DNA from: Halopseudomonas yangmingensis
Lineage (GTDB): Bacteria; Pseudomonadota; Gammaproteobacteria; Pseudomonadales; Pseudomonadaceae
Assembly (NCBI RefSeq): GCF_900114825.1
Contig: NZ_FOUI01000016.1
Span: 18,354-82,353 of the forward strand
Direction of reading: 5' to 3'
DNA length: 64,000 bases
The notes beneath the pieces are model-generated. The model made no database searches and was not told the origin of the DNA. It worked only from the letters and a program-made list of their open reading frames with translations. Position numbers and translations under genes: made by a program. Below are positions 8,492 through 17,748 of this stretch, one piece after another. The number at the start of each line of letters is the position of its first letter. The first letter of the stretch is position 1.

Positions 8492-9259
8492 TCAGGCAGC
8501 CAGCGCCACAGCGCTGTGCCGGGGCTGCAACTGCGCCAGCCGCAACCGCAAATCCTGCAGTCCGGTATGGATCATGCGGCTCGAGGCCTGGATGTCCTGA
8601 AAGGTTGTTGTGGTGATGGTGGCGTTTTTCAGCAGCATCCGCGAATAGCCGCCAATCAGGATCTCCGAGCGCCCGGCCAGCTCGCGCACCTCGTCGGCAA
8701 CAATCGCAAACCCGCGTCCGTGCTCACCGGCACGGGCCGCTTCGATGCTGGCATTCAGGGCCAGCAGCGAGGTCTGTTTGATCAGTGCACCAAACGCCTG
8801 ACTCTCTTTCTGCATGTCTGCATTGTGTTGCATCAGATCGTCCAGGCGCTGGTTCCAGCGCTCGAAACTGCTGACGATGTCGCCCAGTTGCTCGATCTCG
8901 CTGACGATCTGTTGCCAGTCATGGTCGCGACATTGTGCCTGGCGCAGAGCATCCTGAAGTTGTTCGCATTCGGCCAGCCAGTGTGCGTTGTGTTCGGCCT
9001 GCTGGCGCTGCGACAACTGCAGTTGTTCGTGCAGTTGCTGCTGCTGTGTCTGCCAGTGCTCACAGGCACTGTGGTGGCGGCTTTCGCAGTCTTCCAGGCT
9101 CGACGTCAGCTGCTGCACGCGAGCAATCAATTGCTGGCGCTCGGTTTGCAGTTCGTGGGTCTGCAGACGGGCACGCTGCAGTTGGCGCTGACGGGTCAGC
9201 TGCTGGAGCACCAGCAGAACGACGGCGGCGGTCAGCATCAGCAAAAGGGCGGTAAGCAT
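8492..9259 (-). CDS. Minimal one-TM methyl-accepting chemotaxis-like signalling protein
   Basis: A 255-residue protein with one N-terminal transmembrane helix (about 3-19), a long Gln-rich coiled coil (20-150), and the highly conserved MCP hairpin tip (about 158-195, [20 protein letters not shown] then [15 protein letters not shown]). There is no periplasmic sensor domain and no HAMP. The protein ends soon after the tip, so the usual long methylation helices are cut short. Such a protein could present a signalling tip to a kinase but has no obvious ligand domain. It is the first gene of the leftward operon and is divergent from the CBS kinase gene (191-base gap, no sigma-28 promoter recognised). 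Confidence 0.8.
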   Translation of the reverse strand: MLTALLLMLTAAVVLLVLQQLTRQRQLQRARLQTHELQTERQQLIARVQQLTSSLEDCESRHHSACEHWQTQQQQLHEQLQLSQRQQAEHNAHWLAECEQLQDALRQAQCRDHDWQQIVSEIEQLGDIVSSFERWNQRLDDLMQHNADMQKESQAFGALIKQTSLLALNASIEAARAGEHGRGFAIVADEVRELAGRSEILIGGYSRMLLKNATITTTTFQDIQASSRMIHTGLQDLRLRLAQLQPRHSAVALAA

Positions 9260-9450
9260 CGGGCATCTCCAGACAACGGATCGGAATGCCGCTGATGCTG
9301 AACCGGAATAGTGTCCGTTTGATGACGCCGGGTATACGACGATATCAAATGGCTGTCATCTGCCGGCAATGCGCGGCGGCTAGTCTGGCGCAGATACCGG
9401 CGACCGGATAGCACCCCGGTTTTCCCCTGACCTGCCAAGGAGATTTCCAC

Positions 9451-11475
9451 ATGTCTGCCAACCTTGCCCTTGCCACCCCAGTCTTGTCGTCTGATCCCGA
9501 ACGGCGTTTCTACTCACCGCAGATGCAACGCCAGCTGCTCGGGGAGGCAGGCAATCCGCACATCCTGCGCTGGCTGGAGGTAATCCGTCCGGTGGCTGCC
9601 GATACCGATATGTTGCGCGTGCTGGATGTATTTCGTGAGCACCAGCAGGAGCATTTCTTTCCGGTACTGGATGATGACGGGCGTCCACTGGGGCTGGTAT
9701 GTGAGCGCAGTCTGAAGAACTACGTGTACTCACGCTATGGCATGGCGCTGCTGGCCAATCGCGGGCAGCCCAGACTGCTTGGACAATTTATCAGCGAATG
9801 CCCTGTTGTCGAGGCCGATGCGGAGTTGCAGCAGGTCCTGCAGGCGGCCCATTGCCACCCCAATGGTGAAGGAGTGCTGGTGGTCTGGCAGGGGCAATAT
9901 CTGGGCTTTGTGCGGGCCTCGGCGCTGGTCGAGCTGGCGCATGAGTTGCAGATGGAAACGGCCCGTCAGCACAACCTCGAGCTTGATCGCAAGAATAGGG
10001 ATATCCAGGCTGTCTTGCAGAATATGCGACAGGGCATCTGTACGCTGATGCCGGACCTGACATTGCATTCCGAGTATTCGGTGCATCTGGGTGAGTTGCT
10101 GGAGTGTCGCGAACTGGCCGGCGCGCCGCTGCGCAGTGTGCTGCTGGAGCATTGTGAGATGGGCAATGATCGTCTGCAGCAGATAGAAACGGCACTGAGT
10201 GCCAGCATTGGTCAGGATGCACTGATGTTCGAGTGCAATGCCCATTTGTTGCCGGATCATCTGCAGGCCCGGCTGGGCGGACAGTCAAAACGCTTTGAGC
10301 TGCACTGGCGGCCGTTGCTTGATAGCGACGGACAGGTCGAGCGCATGCTGCTGGTGTTGCGTGATGTAACCCGGCTGCACCAGTTGCAGCAGCAAGCGGC
10401 CAGCCAGCAGCGCGAGCTGCAATTGCTGGGCGAGATACTGGGATGCGGTGAACCTCGCTTCGTGGGCTTCCTGCAACAGGCGCAAAACGGAGTGGAGTCT
10501 CTGCAGGCGCAACTGGATAAGGGTGAAGCCTTGCAGATAGATTCGACTTATCGCCTGCTACACACCCTGAAGGGCAATGCGCGCACCCTTGGGCTGCTGG
10601 CGGTTACCGACAGTCTGCATGAGGCAGAGCAATGTCTGCAGGATGCACGCAATAGCACAGGGACAACGCTGCAAGACGTTGTCAGCCTGACTGACGCCTT
10701 GCAGCAGGCCGAGGCCGCCCTGCAGGACTATCGCCGGTTGTTTGAGTTGCGTCTGCGCGGCTTTGTCCGCAGCGACAGTGCCCGGTCCGAGGGGTACTGG
10801 CTGGACGATGACCTGTGGCAGCAACTGCAGCAGCTGGCTCGCCGGCAGCCGGATGCGCGCCTGCAAAGGTTGCTGGCGCGCCAGCCTATGCCCTTGCTGG
10901 AACAGGTGCTTGATCAGCAGTTACAGGGATTGCCGCACATCTGTGACGAACTGGGCAAACCGCAGCCGCAGGTCAGTCTCAGTGGTCACCTGCAGGGCCT
11001 GCGTATCAGCACCGAGTGCGCCGCCAGCCTGGCTGACTGCATGACTCACCTGTTGCGCAACAGCATGGATCACGGCATTGAGCCGGTAGCGCAGCGACGG
11101 GCAGCGGGCAAGCCCGAACAGGGGCGATTGCAGATTCATGTCGACTGCGATGCAGCCGGCATACGCCTGTGTCTGCAGGATGACGGGCGTGGCCTGGCAC
11201 TTGACGCGTTGCGGCGCAAGGCCGAGGCCCGTGGCGAACTTGAGCCCGGTCAGGCCTGTAGTGATGAGCAACTGGCCGCGCTGATATTTCACAGCGGGCT
11301 GAGTACGGCGGCAGCCTTGACGATGTTGTCCGGGCGCGGGGTCGGTATGGATGCGGTGCGTGCCAGTCTGGCGGCGCTGGGTGGAGATATCCGGGTGTAC
11401 TGGCAGCAGCACACGGATGCCGGACAGCCGGTGCGGGCCTTCGGGTTGGAAATACGCCTGCCGCTGCTGGACTGA
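9451..11475 (+). CDS. CBS-PAS-Hpt-HATPase hybrid kinase (CheA-like, no CheW domain)
   Basis: A 674-residue cytoplasmic kinase. Residues about 41-165 form two CBS-like repeats (IRPVAADTDMLRVLDVFREH; ISECPVVEADAELQQVL). About 185-308 is PAS-like (AVLQNMRQGICTLMPDLTLH). About 330-435 is an Hpt domain with phospho-His H371 (LLHTLKGNARTLGL). About 505-674 is a CheA-type ATPase with N box HLLRNSMDHGIE, G1 DDGRGL, F box LIFHSGLSTA and G2 GRGVGMDAV. The CheA dimerisation (P3) and CheW-like (P5) domains are not recognisable. It is transcribed divergently from the MCP-like/CheX-like/CheY operon and is the obvious phosphodonor for that CheY. CBS domains bind adenine nucleotides, so energy sensing is a plausible input (inference). 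Confidence 0.82.
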   Translation: MSANLALATPVLSSDPERRFYSPQMQRQLLGEAGNPHILRWLEVIRPVAADTDMLRVLDVFREHQQEHFFPVLDDDGRPLGLVCERSLKNYVYSRYGMALLANRGQPRLLGQFISECPVVEADAELQQVLQAAHCHPNGEGVLVVWQGQYLGFVRASALVELAHELQMETARQHNLELDRKNRDIQAVLQNMRQGICTLMPDLTLHSEYSVHLGELLECRELAGAPLRSVLLEHCEMGNDRLQQIETALSASIGQDALMFECNAHLLPDHLQARLGGQSKRFELHWRPLLDSDGQVERMLLVLRDVTRLHQLQQQAASQQRELQLLGEILGCGEPRFVGFLQQAQNGVESLQAQLDKGEALQIDSTYRLLHTLKGNARTLGLLAVTDSLHEAEQCLQDARNSTGTTLQDVVSLTDALQQAEAALQDYRRLFELRLRGFVRSDSARSEGYWLDDDLWQQLQQLARRQPDARLQRLLARQPMPLLEQVLDQQLQGLPHICDELGKPQPQVSLSGHLQGLRISTECAASLADCMTHLLRNSMDHGIEPVAQRRAAGKPEQGRLQIHVDCDAAGIRLCLQDDGRGLALDALRRKAEARGELEPGQACSDEQLAALIFHSGLSTAAALTMLSGRGVGMDAVRASLAALGGDIRVYWQQHTDAGQPVRAFGLEIRLPLLD

Positions 11476-11484
11476 TCCTGCCCG

Positions 11485-11946
11485 TCAGTTGCTGTCCGGC
11501 GCTTGATCCGGCTGCTCGCACAGATCGTGCAGCAGCCGGGCATCCAGCAGGGCGTGATGGGGGACGTGTTCGGGAGGCAGATGGCCAAGCGGGTCGTCGA
11601 CCTCGCGGCACCCCCGGATATTGTCCGGCAGTCCCTTGGGAGCCAGCAGCGCGGTGAGCAAGGGCCAGTCCCAATGCAAGGCATCACCAACAATCACCGC
11701 CTCACCCTGGGCCAGCAGGAAGATCCGAACCTGTTCAGCCGCGTCGCGTCGCGTCAGTCCCTGCTGCTCGATATCCAGTAGCGGCAGCACGGTTTCCACG
11801 ACGAACTCCGAGCAGTCGTCCAGTGTCCAGCCCTCACTGAGCTCGACATAGCACTCATCACCGGTACTGCTGACCAGCGCCAGCGAAATCAGCTTGCGCT
11901 CAAGCGTCAGTGAGGTGAATTCGGTGTCGAGGTAAATGCGGTGCAT
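11485..11946 (-). CDS. Small DEDD-family 3'-5' exoribonuclease (Rv2179c-like)
   Basis: 153-residue single-domain nuclease. Exo I motif is YLDTEFTSL (D7, E9), Exo II is GDALHWDWPLL, and Exo III is HHALLDARLLHDL with the His and Asp that complete a DEDDh-type two-metal site. The length and motif layout fit the Rv2179c-like exoribonuclease family (former DUF5051). The RNA substrate is unknown. It is convergent with the kinase gene, with only nine bases between the stops, and shares no operon with its neighbours. Confidence 0.8.
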   Translation of the reverse strand: MHRIYLDTEFTSLTLERKLISLALVSSTGDECYVELSEGWTLDDCSEFVVETVLPLLDIEQQGLTRRDAAEQVRIFLLAQGEAVIVGDALHWDWPLLTALLAPKGLPDNIRGCREVDDPLGHLPPEHVPHHALLDARLLHDLCEQPDQAPDSN

Positions 11947-12003
11947 GGGCCGGCATCCAGCAGAATCGGGTCGCCGAGTATAGCAAGTTGCCGGCAGATC
12001 GAC

Positions 12004-12858
12004 TTACAGGCCGCGCCAGCGAGCATTCAGCCACAGTGACAGGCCAATCACCGCGCCGCCGATGGCCAGCCGCAGCAGGTCGGCGTCGCGGTTCCAGACC
12101 AGCAGGTTGACCAGCAGGCCGGCGGGGATCAGGGCATTGTTCATTACCGCCAGGGTGCCGGCATCGACCTGACTGGCGCCCCGGTTCCAGAAAAAGAACC
12201 CCAGCCCCGAGGCGACCAGCCCGAGCCAGCCAAGCACCAGCCAGTGCACTGGCGTGCCTGGCAGTTGCTGCGGATTGCCCAGCAGCCACCAGGCCGGCAG
12301 CACCACCAGCAGCGCACCGACAAAGAACAGCCCGAAGCCTTGCCATTGCTGGCGCCGGTCTACCTGATAGTGGCGCATCAGATGGGCGTAGCCGACCTGC
12401 CCGGCGGCAAAGGTCAGGTTGGCCAGCTGCAGGATCAGAAAACCACGGAAAAAACTCTCGCTCAGGCCGTCATAGCGAATGATCGCCGCCCCCAGCACCG
12501 CCACTGCCGCCGCCAGCAAGGGTGCCGCGCTGAAACGCCGGCGCAGGGCGTTGTCCAGCAGCGCGATGTAGAGCGGGGTGAAAATGGTGAACAGCAGCAC
12601 CTCGGGCACGCTGATATACAGAAATGACTGGTACAGGGCGATGTAGGTGATGCCGAACTGCAGTGCACCGACCAGCAGCAGCCCGGCGATCAGCCCCTGA
12701 GGCAACCGCTGCGGGCGCAGCAGTGGCAGAAACAGCAGGCCGGCCAGCACGACCCGGGTCAGCACCGCAAAATAGCTGTCGACCTGGCCGGCCAGATACT
12801 CGCCGATCAGGCTGAACGACAGCGCCCACAGCAGGGTGACGGCAATCAGGCTGGGCAT
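12004..12858 (-). CDS. EamA/DMT-family transporter
   Basis: Inner-membrane protein of 284 residues with ten hydrophobic segments in two EamA repeats. It begins SLIAVTLLWALSFSLIGEYL and contains YIALYQSFLYISVPEVLLFT, the pattern of drug/metabolite transporters annotated for carboxylates, amino acids or amines. The substrate is not predictable. The 57 bases to the next gene show no terminator. Confidence 0.8.
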   Translation of the reverse strand: MPSLIAVTLLWALSFSLIGEYLAGQVDSYFAVLTRVVLAGLLFLPLLRPQRLPQGLIAGLLLVGALQFGITYIALYQSFLYISVPEVLLFTIFTPLYIALLDNALRRRFSAAPLLAAAVAVLGAAIIRYDGLSESFFRGFLILQLANLTFAAGQVGYAHLMRHYQVDRRQQWQGFGLFFVGALLVVLPAWWLLGNPQQLPGTPVHWLVLGWLGLVASGLGFFFWNRGASQVDAGTLAVMNNALIPAGLLVNLLVWNRDADLLRLAIGGAVIGLSLWLNARWRGL

Positions 12859-12915
12859 CGGGGCTGTTCCGCAATGGAGGACGGGCGCGCAGTATAGCCA
12901 GTCACCGCTGCCGGG

Positions 12916-14547
12916 TCATAGCCACCAGCCAAGCAGCAGCAGGCCCAGCAGCAGCCAACCGCTCAGACTGACCGGCCAGCTGCGCCACAACTGGTTCCAG
13001 CGTCGCTCCAGTGCCCGCCAGCGCGCGCTGGCGGCGCGAGGCTGCAGGGCCGGCAGTGGCGGACGTTGCAACTGGCGTTTCAGCCATAACGAGGGGCGCA
13101 GCACCACCGGCTGGCGCCGCGGACGCAGGGCGGCCGGCCACTGCCAGCCCTGCTGCAATGCCAGGCTGCCGAGCAGCAGGGCCAGTAGCAGCGGCCAGCC
13201 CTGGGCCAGCAGTGCGGAGGGCTGCAGGCTGTCCAGCAGCGCCGGTTGCAGCGGTGGCCACAGCCACAGCAGCAGGGGAGCCAGACACAGCAGGGCGGTC
13301 AGTCGCCAGCGGATATCGGCGTGGTGTTGGCTGCCGGCCTGGTGTTGCAACAGCCAGAGCAGCCGCAACAGCAGCAGGGCAGTGCCCAGGGAGCCGAGGC
13401 TGGCCAGCCACGACAGTCCGGTCGACCAGTCCTGCAGGGGTTGTTTCAACAACTGCTTGAGGGCCGCGCCGCTGGTCAGTGGCAGCCCGGCCAGCGCCAG
13501 TGCCGGCAGCGCTGCCAGCACCACACCGAGCCGACCCAGTTGCTGGTGTGTAGCCAGACCGGCCGCCATGAACAGTGCGCCCTTGGCCAGTGCATGCTGG
13601 GTGGCATACAAGGCCAGCAGTGGCACCCCAAGCGTATTGAGTGCCGGAGATTGCCAGCCCAGTGCCAGGATCACCAGCAGCCAGCCCAGTTGGCTGACCG
13701 AGGACCAGGCCAGCAGGGATTTCGCCGCCGCCTGGCGCAGCCCCATCAGCACGCCGTAGAAGGCGCTGCAGAGCCCCACGCCCAGCAGCAGCGGGGCCAG
13801 TGCCGCCAGCAGCGGGTCAGCACTCGGCAGCATTCGCCACAACCCGAGAATGCCGGCCTTCAGCATCACCCCGGAAAGCACCGCGCTGGCCGCTGCCGGC
13901 GCCACCGGATGTGCTAGCGGCAACCACAGGTGTAGCGGCCAGAAACCCGCCTTGAGGCCGAAGCCAATCAGCAACAGTGCCGCAGCACCCGGTGCCAGCG
14001 GCGTGTCGCGCCAGTCGGCCAGCAACAGACTGCCGGTGCCGGCATGCAGTTGCAGCAGCAGGCCGGCATACACCAGCATCTCACCGAGGACTGCCAGCTG
14101 CAGATAGAGTCGTCCGGCACGGCGGGCCTGGGGCGTGCCCTTGTGCACCACCAGGCCGTAGGCACTCAGGCTCATCAGGGTAAAGCCGGCATAGAAGCTG
14201 ATGACATCCTCGGCGATTACCAGCAGCAGGTTGCCGGCCAGTGCCAGTTGCCAGAACCACCAGAAGCGCCGATTGTGCAGCTGTGCCAGGTCGGCGGCGG
14301 CATAGCGTCCGGCGACTGCCCAGAGCAGCGCGCTGAAACCCAGCCAGACACTGGCGCTGCCATCCAGCAAACCCCAGCGTGCGCCCGGCCAGAGCAGCGC
14401 CAGCTCCAGGCTCGCCGGCTGCAGCCACAGCAGCACGGCCGCCGGCAGGCAGCCCAGCCAATGCCAGCGCGCCAGCGCCGCGCGGCGCAACAGCAGCAGG
14501 GGCAGCAAGGGCGCCAGCGGAACCAGCAACCAGAGCAGCGCGCTCAC
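12916..14547 (-). CDS. Mrp-type antiporter subunit, ND5/ND4-like (third D-type / MrpA-N candidate)
   Basis: 543-residue polytopic membrane protein of the proton-conducting transporter family (Proton_antipo_M), the core of Mrp antiporters and complex I. The diagnostic stretch GFGLKAGFWPLHLWLPLAHP holds the conserved TM Lys and the H-x-W-L-P motif; a second conserved Lys is in SGVMLKAGILGLW. It is the most divergent of three such subunits in the operon, with a long Leu/Arg-rich C-terminal extension (about 480-543) before a last TM helix. It overlaps the preceding gene by four bases. It may supply the function of the MrpA N-terminal half, which is missing as a classical giant subunit. Confidence 0.78.
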   Translation of the reverse strand: MSALLWLLVPLAPLLPLLLLRRAALARWHWLGCLPAAVLLWLQPASLELALLWPGARWGLLDGSASVWLGFSALLWAVAGRYAAADLAQLHNRRFWWFWQLALAGNLLLVIAEDVISFYAGFTLMSLSAYGLVVHKGTPQARRAGRLYLQLAVLGEMLVYAGLLLQLHAGTGSLLLADWRDTPLAPGAAALLLIGFGLKAGFWPLHLWLPLAHPVAPAAASAVLSGVMLKAGILGLWRMLPSADPLLAALAPLLLGVGLCSAFYGVLMGLRQAAAKSLLAWSSVSQLGWLLVILALGWQSPALNTLGVPLLALYATQHALAKGALFMAAGLATHQQLGRLGVVLAALPALALAGLPLTSGAALKQLLKQPLQDWSTGLSWLASLGSLGTALLLLRLLWLLQHQAGSQHHADIRWRLTALLCLAPLLLWLWPPLQPALLDSLQPSALLAQGWPLLLALLLGSLALQQGWQWPAALRPRRQPVVLRPSLWLKRQLQRPPLPALQPRAASARWRALERRWNQLWRSWPVSLSGWLLLGLLLLGWWL

Positions 14548-16055
14548 AGGCCAAACTCCCGGTTGACGATCAGTTGACTCCAGGCCAGCGGGCTAAGCCC
14601 GCTGCCGGCCAGTATCCCGACCAGCAGGGCCAGTGCCGCAGTTAGCAGTGTCGGCCACAGCAGCATCCAGTGCGTCTCGCCGAGTCCGGGCCGGCCAGTG
14701 CCGAGCGGTTGCTCGTCAGGCCACTGGCCGGGTGCACGGGCAAACCAGCCACGCCATAGCAGTGGCAGGAAGTAGGCGGCATTCAGCAAGCCGGAACCGA
14801 CCAGTACCAGCAGCACCCAGTCATGGCCACTTTCCAGCGCGCCCAGTCCCAGATACCACTTGCTGATAAAACCGGCGATCGGAGGCACCCCGATCATGCC
14901 CAATGCACCCAGGGTAAAGGCGGCCATGCTGAGTGGCATGCGCCGGCCAATGCCATCCATCTCGCGAACGCGATGCACGCCCAGCGTCTCGGCAAAATTG
15001 CCGGCACAGTAGAACAGGGTGACCTTCATCAGCCCCTGGTGCACCAGATGCACCAGCGCGCCGACGGCGGCCAGCGGGCCGAGCAGGGCAACACCGAGGG
15101 TGATATAGGACACCTGGCTGACGGTGGAAAAGGCCAGGCGCTTTTTCAGCTCCTGCTGCTGCAGGGCGCGCACCGAGCCATAGATGATGGTCATCGCCGC
15201 CAATGCCAGCAACGGCAGATGCAGACCGAGCGCTTCAACCTGCTCGACGCCGTAAACGTCGTAGACCACGCGGATGATGCCGAAGGCGCCGGCCTTGACC
15301 ACAGCCACCGCGTGCAACAGGGCGCTGACCGGTGCCGGTGCAACCATTGCCTGCGGCAGCCAGCCATGCAACGGTAGCAGGGCAGCCTTGACCCCCAGGC
15401 CGGCGACCATCAGCACCAGCGCCACCGCCAGCAAGGGTTGTTGCGTGCCCATCTGTGCTGCCAGATAGCCGCCGGGGACAAACTCCGGGCTGCCCCCCAG
15501 CGCATGCAGCAGGGCCACACCGAACAACAGCAGGCTGCCGCCGCCGAGGGTGTAGGCCAGATACACGCGGCCGGCGCGTAATGCCTCTGGCGTGCCACGG
15601 TGCACCACCAGCGGGAAGGTCGCCAGCGTCAACAGTTCGTAGAACAGCAGGAAGGTCAGCAGGTTACCGGCCAGCGCCAGCCCCACAGTGGCGCTCACGC
15701 ACAGGCTGAAATAGCCGAAGAAACGCGAACGCAGCGGCGAACGTTGCAGGTAGCCGATGGCATACAGGGTGGTGGTCAGCCACAGCAGCGAGGACAGGCT
15801 GACAAATTGCAGCGCCAGTGCATCGCCACTCAGCAGCAGGCTGCCGCCGGGCACCAGCGGCAGCTCGAAGCGGAACTGCATGCCCTGGCTGACGCCCCAG
15901 AGCATCAATCCGACCAGCAGCAGCTTGATGGTCACCCCGGCCAGGTTCAGCGTGACCCGCAGGCGCTCCTGATGCTCCGCCAGGCTGAAGATCAGCAGGC
16001 CCGGCAGCAGCGAGCTGAGCACAATGGCCGGTGGCAGCAGACTGGTCCAGTTCAC
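14544..16055 (-). CDS. Mrp-type antiporter subunit D (second copy)
   Basis: 503-residue integral membrane subunit with about 14 hydrophobic segments. Canonical MrpD/NuoM landmarks are GLGVKAALLPLHGWLPQAM, followed by APAPVSALLHAVAVVKAGAF, which contain the two conserved membrane Lys residues and the H-G-W-L-P turn. A conserved Glu lies in LLFYELLTLATFPLVVH. It is the most family-typical of the three D-like subunits. Start and stop overlap those of the neighbouring genes by four bases each, so translation is probably coupled. Confidence 0.85.
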   Translation of the reverse strand: MNWTSLLPPAIVLSSLLPGLLIFSLAEHQERLRVTLNLAGVTIKLLLVGLMLWGVSQGMQFRFELPLVPGGSLLLSGDALALQFVSLSSLLWLTTTLYAIGYLQRSPLRSRFFGYFSLCVSATVGLALAGNLLTFLLFYELLTLATFPLVVHRGTPEALRAGRVYLAYTLGGGSLLLFGVALLHALGGSPEFVPGGYLAAQMGTQQPLLAVALVLMVAGLGVKAALLPLHGWLPQAMVAPAPVSALLHAVAVVKAGAFGIIRVVYDVYGVEQVEALGLHLPLLALAAMTIIYGSVRALQQQELKKRLAFSTVSQVSYITLGVALLGPLAAVGALVHLVHQGLMKVTLFYCAGNFAETLGVHRVREMDGIGRRMPLSMAAFTLGALGMIGVPPIAGFISKWYLGLGALESGHDWVLLVLVGSGLLNAAYFLPLLWRGWFARAPGQWPDEQPLGTGRPGLGETHWMLLWPTLLTAALALLVGILAGSGLSPLAWSQLIVNREFGL

Positions 16056-17476
16056 CAGGGCACCTCCTGTAGCCAGCGCAACAGCGGCTCAGCGATCAAG
16101 GCCAGCCCCCACACCACAAGCGCCGGCAGCATCGCCAGCCACTGGGCGAAGCGATCAGGGCTGAAGTCCGCCGGGATTGGCTCGGCACGGTCGAAGCTCA
16201 GCACCACCACGCGAAACACATAGGCGGCACTGGCCAGCGTGCCGAGCAGTACCGCCAGCGCCCAGGGCCAGTGCTGCGGCTCTGCCAGCAACGGCATCAG
16301 CAACACCCACTTGGCCAGAAAGCCGCCACTTGGCGGCAGACCGATCAGGCTGGCGCCGGCCAGGGTAAAGGCGAACATCGCCAGCGGCATGGTCTGGGTC
16401 GCGCCCTTGAGCGCCAGCACTCGACGGCTGCCAAGGGTCGCCTGCATTTCGCCAGCGGCCAGGAACATGCTGACCTTGGCCAGCCCGTGCGCGAGCACGA
16501 ACAACCAGAGCGCCACCGACAGCCCCGGGTCCTGCCAGTGCAGTAACAGCCCGAGAGCCAGCAGGGCATAACCGAGCTGGGCCACCGTAGAGTAGGCCAC
16601 CAGGGTTTTCAGCCAGGGCGTGCGCATGGCTGCCCAGCCGCCGGCCAGCAGCGCCGCCACCCCGGCCAGGGCAAACAGCAGGCCGGCCTGCTGCGCCGCA
16701 TCCGCCGGAGCCAGCCGGCTCCAGAGCATCCACAGAATGAACAGCGGGCCCTTGACCACCAGCGCCGACAGCAGTGCACTGACCGAGGTCGGTGCGCTGG
16801 CATGGGCCGCCGGCAGCCACTGGTGCAGCGGCCACAACGCGGCCTTCAGCATCAGCCCGAGGGTCATCAGCCAGAGCGCAACCCGGCTGCTGCGCGAGTC
16901 GAACGGGTATTCGCCAAGCCGTGCGATATCCAGCACGCCGAACTCGCCATAGATCAGCGCCACACCGAGCAGGTAGCACAGCGAGGCAGCCAGCGACAGC
17001 AGCAGGTAGCGCAGCGCGGCAGCATGCGCGCGGGGGCCGGCAATGATGATCAGCGCCACCGCGACCAGTCCCAGCAGCTCCAGGGTGACATACCAGTTGA
17101 ACAGGTCGGTGGACAGCCACAATGCCGCCAGACTGGCCTGCAACAGACATGACAGCGGCCAGAAATCGCTGTCACGGGTCTGGCTGTGGCGGCTGCGCGC
17201 CGCATACACGCTGACCAGCAGGTGCAGCAGGGCACTGAACACCAGCAGCAGCGCGCTCAGCGGCGTCAGGCTGAAACCGATACCCAGCGGGCTGTCCCAG
17301 CCGCCCAGCTGCAGATGCTGGCTACCCTGTTGCAGCACCGAACGCAGTGCCTGCAGCGCCGCCAGCAGGGTCAGCGCATTGACCAGCAGCACCAGCCAGG
17401 CTGCGCGCCGCTGCAGCAGCAACAGCCACAGCGCACAGGACAGCGGCAGCACCAGCACCAGCAGCGCCGCGTTCAT
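16052..17476 (-). CDS. Mrp-type antiporter subunit D (first copy)
   Basis: 474-residue proton-conducting membrane subunit. Landmarks are STDLFNWYVTLELLGLVAVA with the conserved Glu, LMLKAALWPLHQWLPAAHAS, and SALLSALVVKGPLF with the second Lys. The open frame runs upstream to 17773, but the ATG at 17476 overlaps the stop of the MrpC-like gene in the four-base pattern used throughout this operon, so it is preferred. It works with the other D-like subunits as an Na+/H+ exchange channel. Confidence 0.85.
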   Translation of the reverse strand: MNAALLVLVLPLSCALWLLLLQRRAAWLVLLVNALTLLAALQALRSVLQQGSQHLQLGGWDSPLGIGFSLTPLSALLLVFSALLHLLVSVYAARSRHSQTRDSDFWPLSCLLQASLAALWLSTDLFNWYVTLELLGLVAVALIIIAGPRAHAAALRYLLLSLAASLCYLLGVALIYGEFGVLDIARLGEYPFDSRSSRVALWLMTLGLMLKAALWPLHQWLPAAHASAPTSVSALLSALVVKGPLFILWMLWSRLAPADAAQQAGLLFALAGVAALLAGGWAAMRTPWLKTLVAYSTVAQLGYALLALGLLLHWQDPGLSVALWLFVLAHGLAKVSMFLAAGEMQATLGSRRVLALKGATQTMPLAMFAFTLAGASLIGLPPSGGFLAKWVLLMPLLAEPQHWPWALAVLLGTLASAAYVFRVVVLSFDRAEPIPADFSPDRFAQWLAMLPALVVWGLALIAEPLLRWLQEVPW

Positions 17477-17748
17477 TCGTCCTGCTCCGGCTTGCCACTG
17501 CTGGCCAGCCGCAAGGCAAAGGCGCTGGCGCTGGCGGCCACTACCAGCCCGGTAACCACCAGCGCCTGCAGCACCGGGTCCGGCGGCTGCACCCGGCTGG
17601 CCAGTGCCACCATCACCATAAAACAGCCGCTGCCCATGATGTTCAGGGCAATGATCCGGCGCAGGGCATAGTGCTGCACGATCAGGCCATGCAGGCCAAT
17701 CAGCCAGAGTGCCAGCCCGCCGATCAGGTAGAGTGCCGTCTGGGTCAT
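17473..17748 (-). CDS. mnhC: Mrp-type antiporter subunit C (NuoK-like)
   Basis: 91-residue protein with three TM helices, homologous to MrpC/NuoK: GGLALWLIGLHGLIVQHYAL, then RRIIALNIMGSGCFMVMVAL, then DPVLQALVVTGLVVAASASA. The ALVVTGLVV stretch before the third helix is the family signature. It overlaps both neighbours by four bases. Function: small scaffold/ion-path subunit of the antiporter. Confidence 0.85.
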   Translation of the reverse strand: MTQTALYLIGGLALWLIGLHGLIVQHYALRRIIALNIMGSGCFMVMVALASRVQPPDPVLQALVVTGLVVAASASAFALRLASSGKPEQDE

